Shown: piece after piece, positions 49,813 to 57,803 of the stretch
Layout of the letters: the number at the start of each line of letters is the position of its first letter
Numbering within the stretch: position 1 is the first letter of the stretch
Origin: Burkholderiales bacterium
Lineage (GTDB): Bacteria; Pseudomonadota; Gammaproteobacteria; Burkholderiales; Burkholderiaceae_A
Assembly: GCA_027486725.1 (NCBI GenBank)
Contig: JAIXOP010000007.1
Location: forward strand, 51,202 to 115,201
Reading direction: 5' to 3'
Length of the DNA: 64,000 nt
Notes under the pieces: model-generated
Seen by the model: only the letters and a program-made list of their open reading frames with translations
What the model was told of the DNA's origin: nothing
Databases searched by the model: none
Program-made: the position numbers and the translations under genes

Positions 49813-51705
49813 CTAGGGCGAACCCGATGGGCGGGCAAACCCAAACCCAAGCCCAATGACACTGCGCATGCGCTCGGTGAGATCGCCCCGGCGATAAGAA
49901 AGCAGTCCACGGGCGTTCTGCACCGTGCATCGAGGATCCAGCAGAAGAAAGACCTCCCCCACCCTGCCCTGGCGTTGCCGCCAAGCCTCCAGCCAGAGCA
50001 GTGCAATCTGGTGAAGGTCCGCCCGTGACCTGGGCTCTCGGCCAGGCAGAGGCGGTCCAAAGCAGGCGCGGATGCGTTCCTCGCGGATGCCTCGCACGGC
50101 CGCCGCGTCCAAAAAAGCGTCGCAGACCTCGGGCCCCACCTCGAAGGCCTCGGGCCCGATGCAGGGCCCCAGCCAGAGGTGCAGACGACCTGGCCCACCG
50201 GGGGTGTCGGCGACGAGCCGGTTGAGCATCGCCTCGATGACCCCACCCGCCAGACCTCGCCAGCCAGCATGGGCACCGCCCACTGCCCAGACCCCCTGGG
50301 TTTCTGGATCGCTCCAGGCGGCAAGAACGGGCAGGCAGTCGGCCGTCCGGATTTCGAGCCACTGGCCAGGCTGTCGGGCAATCAGTGCATCGGCATACAC
50401 CGCATCGGCGCTGACCTCCCCTGCGGCGGGCTGGTTCGGCCGATCCGCGCGCGTGCCCATCTCATCGGCCTCCACCACCGCGATGCCATGGACCTGCCGA
50501 ACTTGGTGGAGCCGGGCATTCGCGGGCATGGGCACCGGACGATGCTCCCGGGGTAGGAGTGCGGCCTCGACCCCCACGGGCCAAAAGCCTGGGTCGATGA
50601 TCTCGGAGTCGCGCACCCACAAATCCTCGGCAATGCGAGCCTTGGCACAGAGCCGTTGAAAATCCTCGGGGGGGTCGACCGACCACTGCATCGGCGTCTG
50701 AGTCCTTGGATGCACCAGGGCCAGCGAGGCCGCATGCAGGGCCTGCCGACGAAAGTCCAGATCCTTGGCTGCCGCCGGCGAGCCTTTGGCATACACGGGG
50801 TCACCCACCATCGGTGCCTGGACATGCTGCACATGAACACGGATTTGATGGGTGCGGCCGGTCTCCAGGCGGCACTGGACAAGGCTCACTGGGCGGCCGA
50901 GCAACTCGCCGTGCCCCAGCACTTCCAGGTGGGTGATGGCCTCTTTGCCATGGGCCAGACTCTGTCCCGCCCCACGGCCCTGCCCCACCACGGCCATCCG
51001 TTGTCGATCCTTGGGGTCTCGGCCGATGGGCGCATCGATCTTCTGGCTGCCCGCCAGCTTGGCCGACCAGAGCAGGCTCAAGTATGCGCGGGATACGGTG
51101 CGGGCCTGGAGCTGCCGCACCAGACTGGTCTGGGCCTCGGGGGTCTTGGCCACGACCATCAATCCGGTGGTGTCGCGGTCGAGCCGATGCACGATCCCGG
51201 CCCTCGGCAGACTGCGCAGTTGGGGGAAACGATGGAGCAGACCGTTGAGCAGGGTTCCCCGCGCGTGGCCCGCGGCGGGATGAACCACCAGGCCAGCGGG
51301 CTTGTTGACCACAAGCAGGTCCTCGTCTTCGTAGACGAGTGCAAAGGCAACGGGCTCAGCGACCCACTCCCCGGCATCCACTTCAGCGGGCACGGCCACC
51401 CGAACCATGCCCTCGGCCTTCAAGGGGGTGCTGGGCTTGAGCTTGGAGGTGTTGCCATCGATGGCCACCGCCCCCTCGGCAATCCATTTCTGAATCCTTG
51501 CCCTCGACTGCTCGGGCATGGCCTTGGCGAGGAACTGATCCAGCCGCAGGCCAAGACTCTCTGCGCCCACGGCGAAGGCGAGGGATTCCTCCGAATTGCC
51601 ATCGGAGGGCTCGGCCGCGAGTGCCTCAGGCCTATAATCAAAACCATCGTCTTCGCCCTCCCAAGCCTCGAGCGCCCCCTGCCCATGAATCTCTTTGTCA
51701 GCCAT
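49813..51705 (-). CDS. Fused 23S rRNA pseudouridine synthase RluD and PgeF/laccase-domain protein
   Basis: One uninterrupted 630-residue frame joins two proteins normally encoded by neighbouring genes. Residues 1-45 are an acidic extension; 50-105 form an S4 RNA-binding domain (LGLRLDQFLAKAMPEQSRAR); 115-345 are the RluA-family catalytic domain with Asp176 in HRLDRDTTG, which makes pseudouridines 1911, 1915 and 1917 in helix 69 in Escherichia coli. Residues 360-630 match the polyphenol oxidase/PgeF family, a purine-nucleoside or peptidoglycan-editing enzyme, with the metal triad His406 (QVHG), Cys457 (TADCLPV) and His479 (GGAHAGWRG). The PgeF part lacks the usual early TTRxGGVSxGPY...SLNLGxHVGD segment. 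Its ATG overlaps the divergent bamD start by 21 bases, so the real start may be slightly downstream. Confidence 0.85.
   Translation of the reverse strand: MADKEIHGQGALEAWEGEDDGFDYRPEALAAEPSDGNSEESLAFAVGAESLGLRLDQFLAKAMPEQSRARIQKWIAEGAVAIDGNTSKLKPSTPLKAEGMVRVAVPAEVDAGEWVAEPVAFALVYEDEDLLVVNKPAGLVVHPAAGHARGTLLNGLLHRFPQLRSLPRAGIVHRLDRDTTGLMVVAKTPEAQTSLVRQLQARTVSRAYLSLLWSAKLAGSQKIDAPIGRDPKDRQRMAVVGQGRGAGQSLAHGKEAITHLEVLGHGELLGRPVSLVQCRLETGRTHQIRVHVQHVQAPMVGDPVYAKGSPAAAKDLDFRRQALHAASLALVHPRTQTPMQWSVDPPEDFQRLCAKARIAEDLWVRDSEIIDPGFWPVGVEAALLPREHRPVPMPANARLHQVRQVHGIAVVEADEMGTRADRPNQPAAGEVSADAVYADALIARQPGQWLEIRTADCLPVLAAWSDPETQGVWAVGGAHAGWRGLAGGVIEAMLNRLVADTPGGPGRLHLWLGPCIGPEAFEVGPEVCDAFLDAAAVRGIREERIRACFGPPLPGREPRSRADLHQIALLWLEAWRQRQGRVGEVFLLLDPRCTVQNARGLLSYRRGDLTERMRSVIGLGFGFARPSGSP
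51633..51638 (+). promoter_or_regulatory. Candidate -10 box for bamD inside the rluD 5' end
   Basis: A perfect TATAAT on the plus strand, 46 bases before the bamD ATG, lies within the first codons of the rluD-pgeF fusion read from the other strand. No good -35 is found at 16-18 bases (TTGCCA at 51596-51601 is too distant). Confidence 0.4.
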
Positions 51706-52593
51706 TCCCGATTGTCGCGTGTCTTCCCCTCGGCTGCACTGGCCTCCATTCGGCGCTGGGCATCGATCGGGCTTGCAAGCCTGGTGCTGGCGGCCTGCGC
51801 GTCCACCCAGAAAGACGAGACCCTGGGCTGGTCGGCCGAGCGCCTCTACAGCGAGGCCAAAGAAGACATGGCCGTGGGCAACTGGGCGGGCGCCATCGCC
51901 ACCCTGCAGAAACTCGAGTCGCGCTATCCCTTTGGTTCGTATGCGCAGCAGGCCATGCTGGAGACGGCCTACTCGCAGTGGAAGGCGGGCGACCTGGCCC
52001 CGGCACTGGCCACCATCGACCGGTTCGAGCGGCTCTATCCCAGCCACCCAAGGCTCGACTACGCCTACTTCCTCCGCGGACTGATCAACTTCAATGACCA
52101 AGAATCGCTCTTTGCTGTGATCACGGGCGAGGAGCTGGCGGAGCGCGATCCGCAGGCCGCCAAAGAGGCCTTCGTGAACTTCAAGGCGGTGGTCGAGCGC
52201 TTTCCCCAGAGCCCCTACGCCAACGATGCACAGTCGCGCCTGACCTACCTGGTCAACACACTGGCCGACAACGAGGTGGTGGTGGCGCGCTATTACCTGC
52301 GTCGCGGCGCCTTCCTCGCGGGAGTCAACCGGGCCAAGTCGGTGGTCGAGACCTACGCTCAAACGCCGGCAGTGGAAGAAGCCCTTGCGCAGATGCGCTA
52401 TGGGTATCAGCAGATGGGCCTGACCGACCTTGCCAACGACAGCGAGCGGGTTCTGGCCCTGAACTTTGCCGGCAGCCCCTACCTCAAGAAGCCCTACGAC
52501 CCCAAGATTCGGGGTGGCGTGCCCGAGCGCTCAAAGCTCGAGCGTCCGGGCTTTTTCACCAAGCTGGGCGACAAACTTCTGAACATCTTTTAA
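51685..52593 (+). CDS. bamD: Outer membrane assembly lipoprotein BamD
   Basis: Lipoprotein partner of BamA with TPR repeats. The 302 residues have a signal peptide with lipobox LVLAAC (acylated Cys about residue 41) and then tetratricopeptide-like repeats: AERLYSEAKEDMAVGNWAGA, LESRYPFGSYAQQAMLETAY, ERFPQSPYANDAQSRL. The N-terminal region before the lipobox is longer than usual, so a downstream TTG (LSRVF) could be the real start, which would also remove the overlap with rluD. The last 63 bases overlap the 3' end of the helicase gene on the other strand. Confidence 0.94.
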   Translation: MNLFVSHSRLSRVFPSAALASIRRWASIGLASLVLAACASTQKDETLGWSAERLYSEAKEDMAVGNWAGAIATLQKLESRYPFGSYAQQAMLETAYSQWKAGDLAPALATIDRFERLYPSHPRLDYAYFLRGLINFNDQESLFAVITGEELAERDPQAAKEAFVNFKAVVERFPQSPYANDAQSRLTYLVNTLADNEVVVARYYLRRGAFLAGVNRAKSVVETYAQTPAVEEALAQMRYGYQQMGLTDLANDSERVLALNFAGSPYLKKPYDPKIRGGVPERSKLERPGFFTKLGDKLLNIF

Positions 52594-54525
52594 GTCCCGG
52601 GTGCGGGCAAAGGCCGGCAGGGCCCGCACCATCTGGCGCCCATAGTGGGTCTCGGCCAGACGCCGATCCCCCACCATCAAAACCCCGCGGTCGTCCTCCG
52701 AACGAATGAGCCTTCCTGCACCTTGCTTCAGGGTGAGGCTCGCCTCGGGCACTTGAATGTCCTTGAATGGGTCACCGCCCCCACCCCGACAGGCCCGCAT
52801 CCGAGCATCGAGCACCGGATCGTCTGGGGGCGCAAAGGGCAGCTTGTCGATGAGCACGAGCTGAAGGGCGCTGCCGGGAACATCCACGCCCTCCCAGAAG
52901 CTGGCGCTGCCCACCAAGAGGGCCCGACCATCATTTCGGAACATCTCCAACAGGGTGTCCTTCGGGTGCTCCCCCTGCACCAGCAGTCGGCGCCCATGAT
53001 TCGCCCGCCGCCCGCCCTCGCGCAGGCATTCTGCGGCCTGTGAAACCGCACGCAGGCTGGTGCACAAAATGAAGATGCCCCCAGGAACAGCCATCAGAGC
53101 CTGCCAGATCTCCTCGCGCTCGAGCAGATTGCGCATGAGGTCGCGGTCTTTGGGGTCGGGCAGGCCCTCCGGCACACAGAGCAGAGCCTGCTGCGCGTAG
53201 TCGAAGGGGCTCTCCAGGCTGAGCGTCTCGTCGGGCACGATGCCCAGACCGTCGCAGAAATGGCCGAATTGGGCCGGCTGGGGGGTCAGGGTGGCCGAGA
53301 GAAAGACCCAGGCCCGAGGCCTGGGCCGGGCGAAGGTGCCCTGAACCATGGGGGCGAGCTCCAACGGCGCCCAGTGCAGCCCTGCCCCCGTGCGGCTCGA
53401 TTCCAGCCAGAACACACCATCGGAGACCGCGCCCGGCACGACCCGCTCAAAGCCCGAAAGTAGTTCCGAGAGCCGTTGGGCGAGCTTTTCAAGTTCAGGA
53501 TGGCGGCTGCGCGCGTCGGCCATGACATCGAGCAGACGCATCAGGGCCGATTCCGTCATCGCCATGGCATCGCGCAGAGCCCGCTCCACATCGGGCGATA
53601 GATCTGCCCAGGCGGTACGTCCTCCATGGGGGCCATGCGGGGCCGCAATCGCCAGCCGCAGGCTCTTGGCGGCAGTCTCGAGCTGCGAGCAGTGCAGCAC
53701 CCAGTCGCAGTGGTCTCTGGCCAGCGACCGTCCCGCAGCCTCCAGCTCTTTGCCAAAACTCAGCAAGCCATGGGTCGAGAGGCTGTGGCTCAAAAACTGA
53801 TACGCAATCTCCTTGAGTCCGTGGGCCTCATCGACCACGACCACATCGACCTCGGGCAGCAGTTCGCCGCCCCCATCGAGACGCATGGCCCAGTCGGCAC
53901 AGAGCAAATGGTGATTGACCACCACCACATCGGCCTCGGAGGCCCGCTCGCGGGCGGCCACCACCGGACAGCTGGAGAGTTTTGGGCAGGCAGAGCCCAG
54001 GCAGTTGTCGGCGGTGGACGTGACCACGGGCCAGACACCGCTGGATTCGGAGACCCCCGGCACCCGAGCAATGTCGCCATCGCCAGATTGCGGCAGAAAG
54101 ACCTGGATGCGCTGAAAGTCCTCGGCGTCCTGCCGGCGAGCGAAGCTTGCCTCCAGGGCGGCCTTCTCGATGCGGTAGGGGCAGAGGTAGTTGGAGCGGC
54201 CCTTCAACAGGGCAATCCGCACGGGGCGTTGCAGCAGGGCAGCCAGCCGGGGCAGATCACGGACAAACAACTGATCTTGGAGTGCTTTGCTGGCGGTCGA
54301 CACCAGGGCCCGCTGATCGGCCAGCAGCAGGGGGGCGAGGTAGGCGAAGGTCTTGCCGATGCCTGTCCCGGCCTCGGCCACCAGACAGCCACCCTCCTCG
54401 ATTCGTCGAGCTACGGCGCGGGCCAGCTGAATCTGGCCACCCCGCGGGCGATAGCTGGAGAATCCCGCCGAGACTGGACCGCCATCTGCGAAGGCAGCGG
54501 CGGTCAGCTCCTCAAGCGGGCTCAT
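52531..54525 (-). CDS. DinG/YoaA-family ATP-dependent DNA helicase
   Basis: Iron-sulfur superfamily 2 helicase of the XPD/DinG group acting in DNA repair. The 664 residues contain Walker A (EAGTGIGKTFAYL, about residues 51-63), four cluster cysteines (one in YLCPYR; three in DNCLGSACPKLSSC), the DEAH box (VVDEAHGLKE), and the C-terminal helicase motif KQGAGRLIRSEDDRG. It is closer to YoaA than to DinG proper by the short N-terminus, but this is a weak judgement. It starts 14 bases inside the preceding ydcH-like gene. Confidence 0.9.
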   Translation of the reverse strand: MSPLEELTAAAFADGGPVSAGFSSYRPRGGQIQLARAVARRIEEGGCLVAEAGTGIGKTFAYLAPLLLADQRALVSTASKALQDQLFVRDLPRLAALLQRPVRIALLKGRSNYLCPYRIEKAALEASFARRQDAEDFQRIQVFLPQSGDGDIARVPGVSESSGVWPVVTSTADNCLGSACPKLSSCPVVAARERASEADVVVVNHHLLCADWAMRLDGGGELLPEVDVVVVDEAHGLKEIAYQFLSHSLSTHGLLSFGKELEAAGRSLARDHCDWVLHCSQLETAAKSLRLAIAAPHGPHGGRTAWADLSPDVERALRDAMAMTESALMRLLDVMADARSRHPELEKLAQRLSELLSGFERVVPGAVSDGVFWLESSRTGAGLHWAPLELAPMVQGTFARPRPRAWVFLSATLTPQPAQFGHFCDGLGIVPDETLSLESPFDYAQQALLCVPEGLPDPKDRDLMRNLLEREEIWQALMAVPGGIFILCTSLRAVSQAAECLREGGRRANHGRRLLVQGEHPKDTLLEMFRNDGRALLVGSASFWEGVDVPGSALQLVLIDKLPFAPPDDPVLDARMRACRGGGGDPFKDIQVPEASLTLKQGAGRLIRSEDDRGVLMVGDRRLAETHYGRQMVRALPAFARTRDLKDVQKFVAQLGEKARTLEL

Positions 54526-54715
54526 CGGGCATGAGCCGATGCTGGATCGAGACGATCTGGTCTTTGAGCTGGAGCTTGCGCTTTTTCAACCGACGCAGGC
54601 CAAGCTCGTCGGCTCCCGGCTCGAGGTCCCACGAGGCAATGAGGTGGTCGAGCTCGCGGTGCTCAGCCTCCAGTTCCAGAAGGCGCATTTGCAGAGTCCG
54701 GACATCAGTCAGCAC
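54512..54715 (-). CDS. YdcH-like small protein (DUF465)
   Basis: Small helical protein of the DUF465 family, 67 residues from a GTG at 54713-54715. The family pattern is clear: LLELEAEHRELDHLIA followed by LRRLKKRKLQLKDQIVSI. Function is unknown. An alternative GTG lies two codons upstream and an ATG ten codons downstream. It overlaps the end of the exported-protein gene upstream by 11 bases and the helicase start downstream by 14, an arrangement suggesting coupled translation. Confidence 0.82.
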   Translation of the reverse strand: MLTDVRTLQMRLLELEAEHRELDHLIASWDLEPGADELGLRRLKKRKLQLKDQIVSIQHRLMPDEPA

Positions 54716-55193
54716 GGACACCCCCCGAGGGGCTGTCCGCGGCAGCGCCGGGCTTGGCCAAGGCTGCAGCACGACGCTCGGATCGCTCCAGGGCATCGAG
54801 CTCACGCAGGCCACGGTTGGCCGCAGCGCGCGCCAGCCGAACATCCTGCTCCTGCGTTGCGATGTCCTGCCGCAGCGATTCGAGGCAGGGCGAGGAGAAG
54901 AATCGCTCCAGGCATTCCTGCTCGCGACGATGGGCCTCGGCAGCGATCTCGCGCTCGCGCACCGTGAGTGCCTGCAGGTCGCGCTGAAACACGGCAGCCG
55001 CAGCAGCACGATCGGCGGCCGTGATCTCGGCAGCGCCAAGGGATCCCGCACCGCCCAGAGCCAACAGCATCATGGCTGCCCAGGCTGCCGACCCCGCCGA
55101 TGCCCCCGATGCCGACGATCGTGCCGATCCCAACGACCGTGCCGATCCTGGCGATGCTGCGATGAGTGAAGAAATGTGCGGCGAAAAATCCAT
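54705..55193 (-). CDS. Hypothetical exported coiled-coil protein with hexapeptide-repeat N-terminus
   Basis: Unidentified protein of 162 residues. A GGTGAG/AGAGG element precedes the ATG, 11 bases after zapE. Residues 15-38 are a low-complexity run of hexapeptides (GSARSL, GSARSS, ASGASA) encoded by a degenerate 18-base repeat; then comes a hydrophobic stretch (AAWAAMMLLALGGAGSLGAA) like a signal peptide or anchor, so translation could instead start at the internal Met-Met. The rest is a charged coiled coil with two cysteines (ECLERFFSSPCLESLRQDIA). Similar two-cysteine exported helical proteins occur in other betaproteobacteria. No function is suggested by context. Confidence 0.65.
   Translation of the reverse strand: MDFSPHISSLIAASPGSARSLGSARSSASGASAGSAAWAAMMLLALGGAGSLGAAEITAADRAAAAAVFQRDLQALTVREREIAAEAHRREQECLERFFSSPCLESLRQDIATQEQDVRLARAAANRGLRELDALERSERRAAALAKPGAAADSPSGGVRAD
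55097..55168. repeat. Degenerate 18-base minisatellite in the exported-protein gene
   Basis: About four 18-base units. The best pair is ACGATCGTGCCGATCCCA (55115-55132) and ACGACCGTGCCGATCCTG (55133-55150); flanking units are more diverged. The unit is a multiple of three, so copy changes keep the frame. Confidence 0.7.
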
Positions 55194-55204
55194 AGCCCTC
55201 TATC

Positions 55205-56356
55205 TCACCCTGTAAAGCGCTCGAGCGCAAGCCGGTGAGAACGCGCAAGAAACGATCGGGTCTGCATTTCCCGCAGTCGGCTGGCGGTGCGCTGAAACTC
55301 TCCGGCCAGCAGCCCCTGCGTGTAGATCAGCTCCGGGGCGACCTCGGCGCTGGCGTCGAGACGGACACTGGCGTCGTAGAGGATGTCGATCAGCCAGGTG
55401 AAGCGCCGTGCCTCGGCCGCCTGGCCGCTCGACATCTGGGGGATGCCCGAAAGCACCACCGAGTGATAGCGCTGGGAGAGCTCGAGGTAGTCGTTCTGGC
55501 TGCGGGGACCTCCGCAGAGCACAGCAAAGTCGAACCAGATGGCCCGACCGGCCGAGGCCCGCGCGGGAATCACCCGGCTCTCGATCGTGAGCTGAGGATT
55601 CTGCTCCCGCGGCCCATCGGCCAGATGCGAAAACACGCGCTCCAGCAGGTCATCGGCCTTGGGGCCAGGCGGCGTCACATAGACCGGGTCGGGGGTGTCG
55701 ATGGGCAGGACCTCGGGGGCCAGGCGGGCGTCTTCGGCGCGGCTGCGGAAGTCGGTGGCATGGCCGAGCTCCACCACCTCCAGCGTGTCCTGCAACAGCT
55801 CCAGCGCTGGAACCAGGCGGTCGCGGTGCAGGCCGTCGGGGTAGAGGCCCATCGGCGGGTAATTGGATGTCATCACGAACCCAACCCGCGCGCGAATCAG
55901 CGCGCGCAGCAGCCGATCGAGAATCATGGCGTCGGCAATGTCGGAGATGTGGAACTCATCGAAACAGATGAGCCGATAGCGGCGGGCGATGCGCACCGCC
56001 ACCTCGCCCAGCGGATCGGGGGTGCCGCGAAGGTCGTGCATCTCGCGGTGCGCTGCCCGCATGAACTCGTGGAAGTGGATGCGCAGCTTGCGCTCCAGGG
56101 GCACTGCCTTGAAAAAGCAGTCCATCAAAAAGCTCTTGCCCCGCCCCACCCCACCCCAGAGGTAAACGCCCCGAGGCAGCGGCGGGTGCACCAGCCGTCG
56201 GGTGATGGCATTGGTGCGGCGGGACTTGTAGCTGCGCCACTCCCGCTCGCACCGGTCGAGGGCCTCAAGCCCCGGCTGCTGTCCCTCGTCGGGCAGAAAC
56301 CCTCGACGGGCCAGCTCCGCCCGATAGACCTCAAAGACAGGCCCGTCGGACTTCAA
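55205..56356 (-). CDS. zapE: Cell division protein ZapE (AFG1-like ATPase)
   Basis: P-loop ATPase of the AFG1 family that associates with the Z-ring in Escherichia coli. The 383 residues contain Walker A in YLWGGVGRGKSFLMD, Walker B LICFDEFHISDIADAMIL, and TSNYPPMGLYPDGLHRDR, all typical of the family. The start is a TTG (complement of 56354-56356) one base after the lpdA stop; no ribosome site is visible, so coupled translation is likely. It follows the 2-oxoglutarate dehydrogenase genes, an order common in this group. Confidence 0.94.
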   Translation of the reverse strand: MKSDGPVFEVYRAELARRGFLPDEGQQPGLEALDRCEREWRSYKSRRTNAITRRLVHPPLPRGVYLWGGVGRGKSFLMDCFFKAVPLERKLRIHFHEFMRAAHREMHDLRGTPDPLGEVAVRIARRYRLICFDEFHISDIADAMILDRLLRALIRARVGFVMTSNYPPMGLYPDGLHRDRLVPALELLQDTLEVVELGHATDFRSRAEDARLAPEVLPIDTPDPVYVTPPGPKADDLLERVFSHLADGPREQNPQLTIESRVIPARASAGRAIWFDFAVLCGGPRSQNDYLELSQRYHSVVLSGIPQMSSGQAAEARRFTWLIDILYDASVRLDASAEVAPELIYTQGLLAGEFQRTASRLREMQTRSFLARSHRLALERFTG

Positions 56357-56357
56357 G

Positions 56358-57794
56358 TTAGCCGTTCAGCGCCCGCTTGTCGGCGGCCAGGGCTGCCTCG
56401 CGCACCACCTCGGAGAGGCTTGGGTGGGGATGGCAGATGCGCGCGATGTCTTCGGAGGCGGCCTTGAACTCCATGGCCACCGCAGCCTCGGCAATCAGAT
56501 CGCTCGCGGTGGCCGCGATGATGTGAACACCGAGAATCTCGTCGCTGGCCGCATCGGCGAGCACCTTCACAAAGCCATCGGAGGACCCGAGTCCTAGGGC
56601 CCGGCCGTTGGCGGCAAAGGGGAACTGGCCAGCCTTGAACGCCCGACCCTCGGCCTTGAGCTGCTCCTCGGTCTTTCCGACCCAGGCGATCTCCGGGCTG
56701 GTGTAGATGACCCAGGGAATGCAGTTGTAGTCGATGTGCGGCTTCTGGCCGGCGATGACTTCGGCCACCAGAACGCCCTCGTCCTCCCCCTTGTGGGCCA
56801 GCATCGGGCCGCGAACCACGTCACCAATGGCAAACACATTGGGCTTGGCCGTGCGGCACTGGTCGTCGACAGGAATGAAGCCCCGCTCGTCGGTCGACAG
56901 CCCAATGGACTCCAGATGGAGGCCCTCGGTGTTGGGAACGCGGCCGACCGACACAATGAGCCGGTCGAAGGTCTGGGTGTGGGCGGCACCCTGCGCGTCG
57001 GTGTAGGCGACGCTGACCTGCTTGCTGCCTGCCTTGACCTCGCCAATCTTCACGCCCATCTCGATGGACAGGCCCTGCTTGGTGAAGATCTTGAAGACTT
57101 CCTTGCTCACGGCACCGTCGCAGGCAGCCAGAAACTGGGGAGCGGCTTCGAGGATCTTGACCTCCGCACCCAGGCGACGCCAGACCGATCCCAGCTCCAG
57201 GCCGATGACGCCCGCACCGATGACGCCCAGCGTCTTGGGCACCGCCGAGAGACGGAGAGCGCCCTCGTTGTCGCAGATGAGTTCATTGTCGACAGGGATG
57301 CCGGGCAGATGGCGTGCCTTCGAGCCCGTGGCAATCACCAGATTGCGCGCCAGGCTGATGCTGGGCTCGGCACCCTCGGTTTCGCGCACGGCCACCACAA
57401 TGGAACCGTCCTGCTCACCCATCAGGCTGGCCGTGCCCTTGAGCCAAGTGATCTTGTTCTTGCGAAACAGGAACTCGATGCCCTTGGTCATCTTGGTGAC
57501 GATGCCGTCCTTGCGGGCGTGCATTTTGCCCACGTCCATCGAGGCTCCCTTCACGGCAATGCCATGATCGGAGGCGTGGTGAGCGATCTGCTCGAACTGC
57601 TCGCTGCTGGCCAGCAGGGCCTTCGAAGGAATACAGCCCACATTGAGGCAGGTTCCTCCCAGAACCCGCTCGCCCGCGGGGTTGACCCACTTCTCCACAC
57701 AGGCCACCGACTTGCCCAGCTGCGCGGCGCGAATGGCCGAGATGTATCCGGCCGGACCTGCACCAATGACGATCACATCGAATGTCTGGCTCAT
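56358..57794 (-). CDS. lpdA: Dihydrolipoyl dehydrogenase (E3)
   Basis: FAD enzyme that reoxidises dihydrolipoamide in the 2-oxoglutarate dehydrogenase complex. The 478 residues have the FAD motif VIGAGPAGYISAIRAAQ, the redox disulfide Cys49/Cys54 in GGTCLNVGCIPSKAL, the NAD-binding VIGAGVIGLELGSVW and the C-terminal His-Glu dyad in CHPHPSLSEVVREAAL. It is third after odhA and odhB, nine bases after odhB. Confidence 0.97.
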   Translation of the reverse strand: MSQTFDVIVIGAGPAGYISAIRAAQLGKSVACVEKWVNPAGERVLGGTCLNVGCIPSKALLASSEQFEQIAHHASDHGIAVKGASMDVGKMHARKDGIVTKMTKGIEFLFRKNKITWLKGTASLMGEQDGSIVVAVRETEGAEPSISLARNLVIATGSKARHLPGIPVDNELICDNEGALRLSAVPKTLGVIGAGVIGLELGSVWRRLGAEVKILEAAPQFLAACDGAVSKEVFKIFTKQGLSIEMGVKIGEVKAGSKQVSVAYTDAQGAAHTQTFDRLIVSVGRVPNTEGLHLESIGLSTDERGFIPVDDQCRTAKPNVFAIGDVVRGPMLAHKGEDEGVLVAEVIAGQKPHIDYNCIPWVIYTSPEIAWVGKTEEQLKAEGRAFKAGQFPFAANGRALGLGSSDGFVKVLADAASDEILGVHIIAATASDLIAEAAVAMEFKAASEDIARICHPHPSLSEVVREAALAADKRALNG

Positions 57795-57803
57795 GGCGGC
57801 TCC

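Noticed and set aside
54802..55248. Minus-strand frame with Gly-Ile repeats (VGIGTIVGIGGIGG)
   Set aside because: It is an alternative frame of the same 18-base repeat; the competing frame has a better-placed start after zapE and a protein-like coiled coil.
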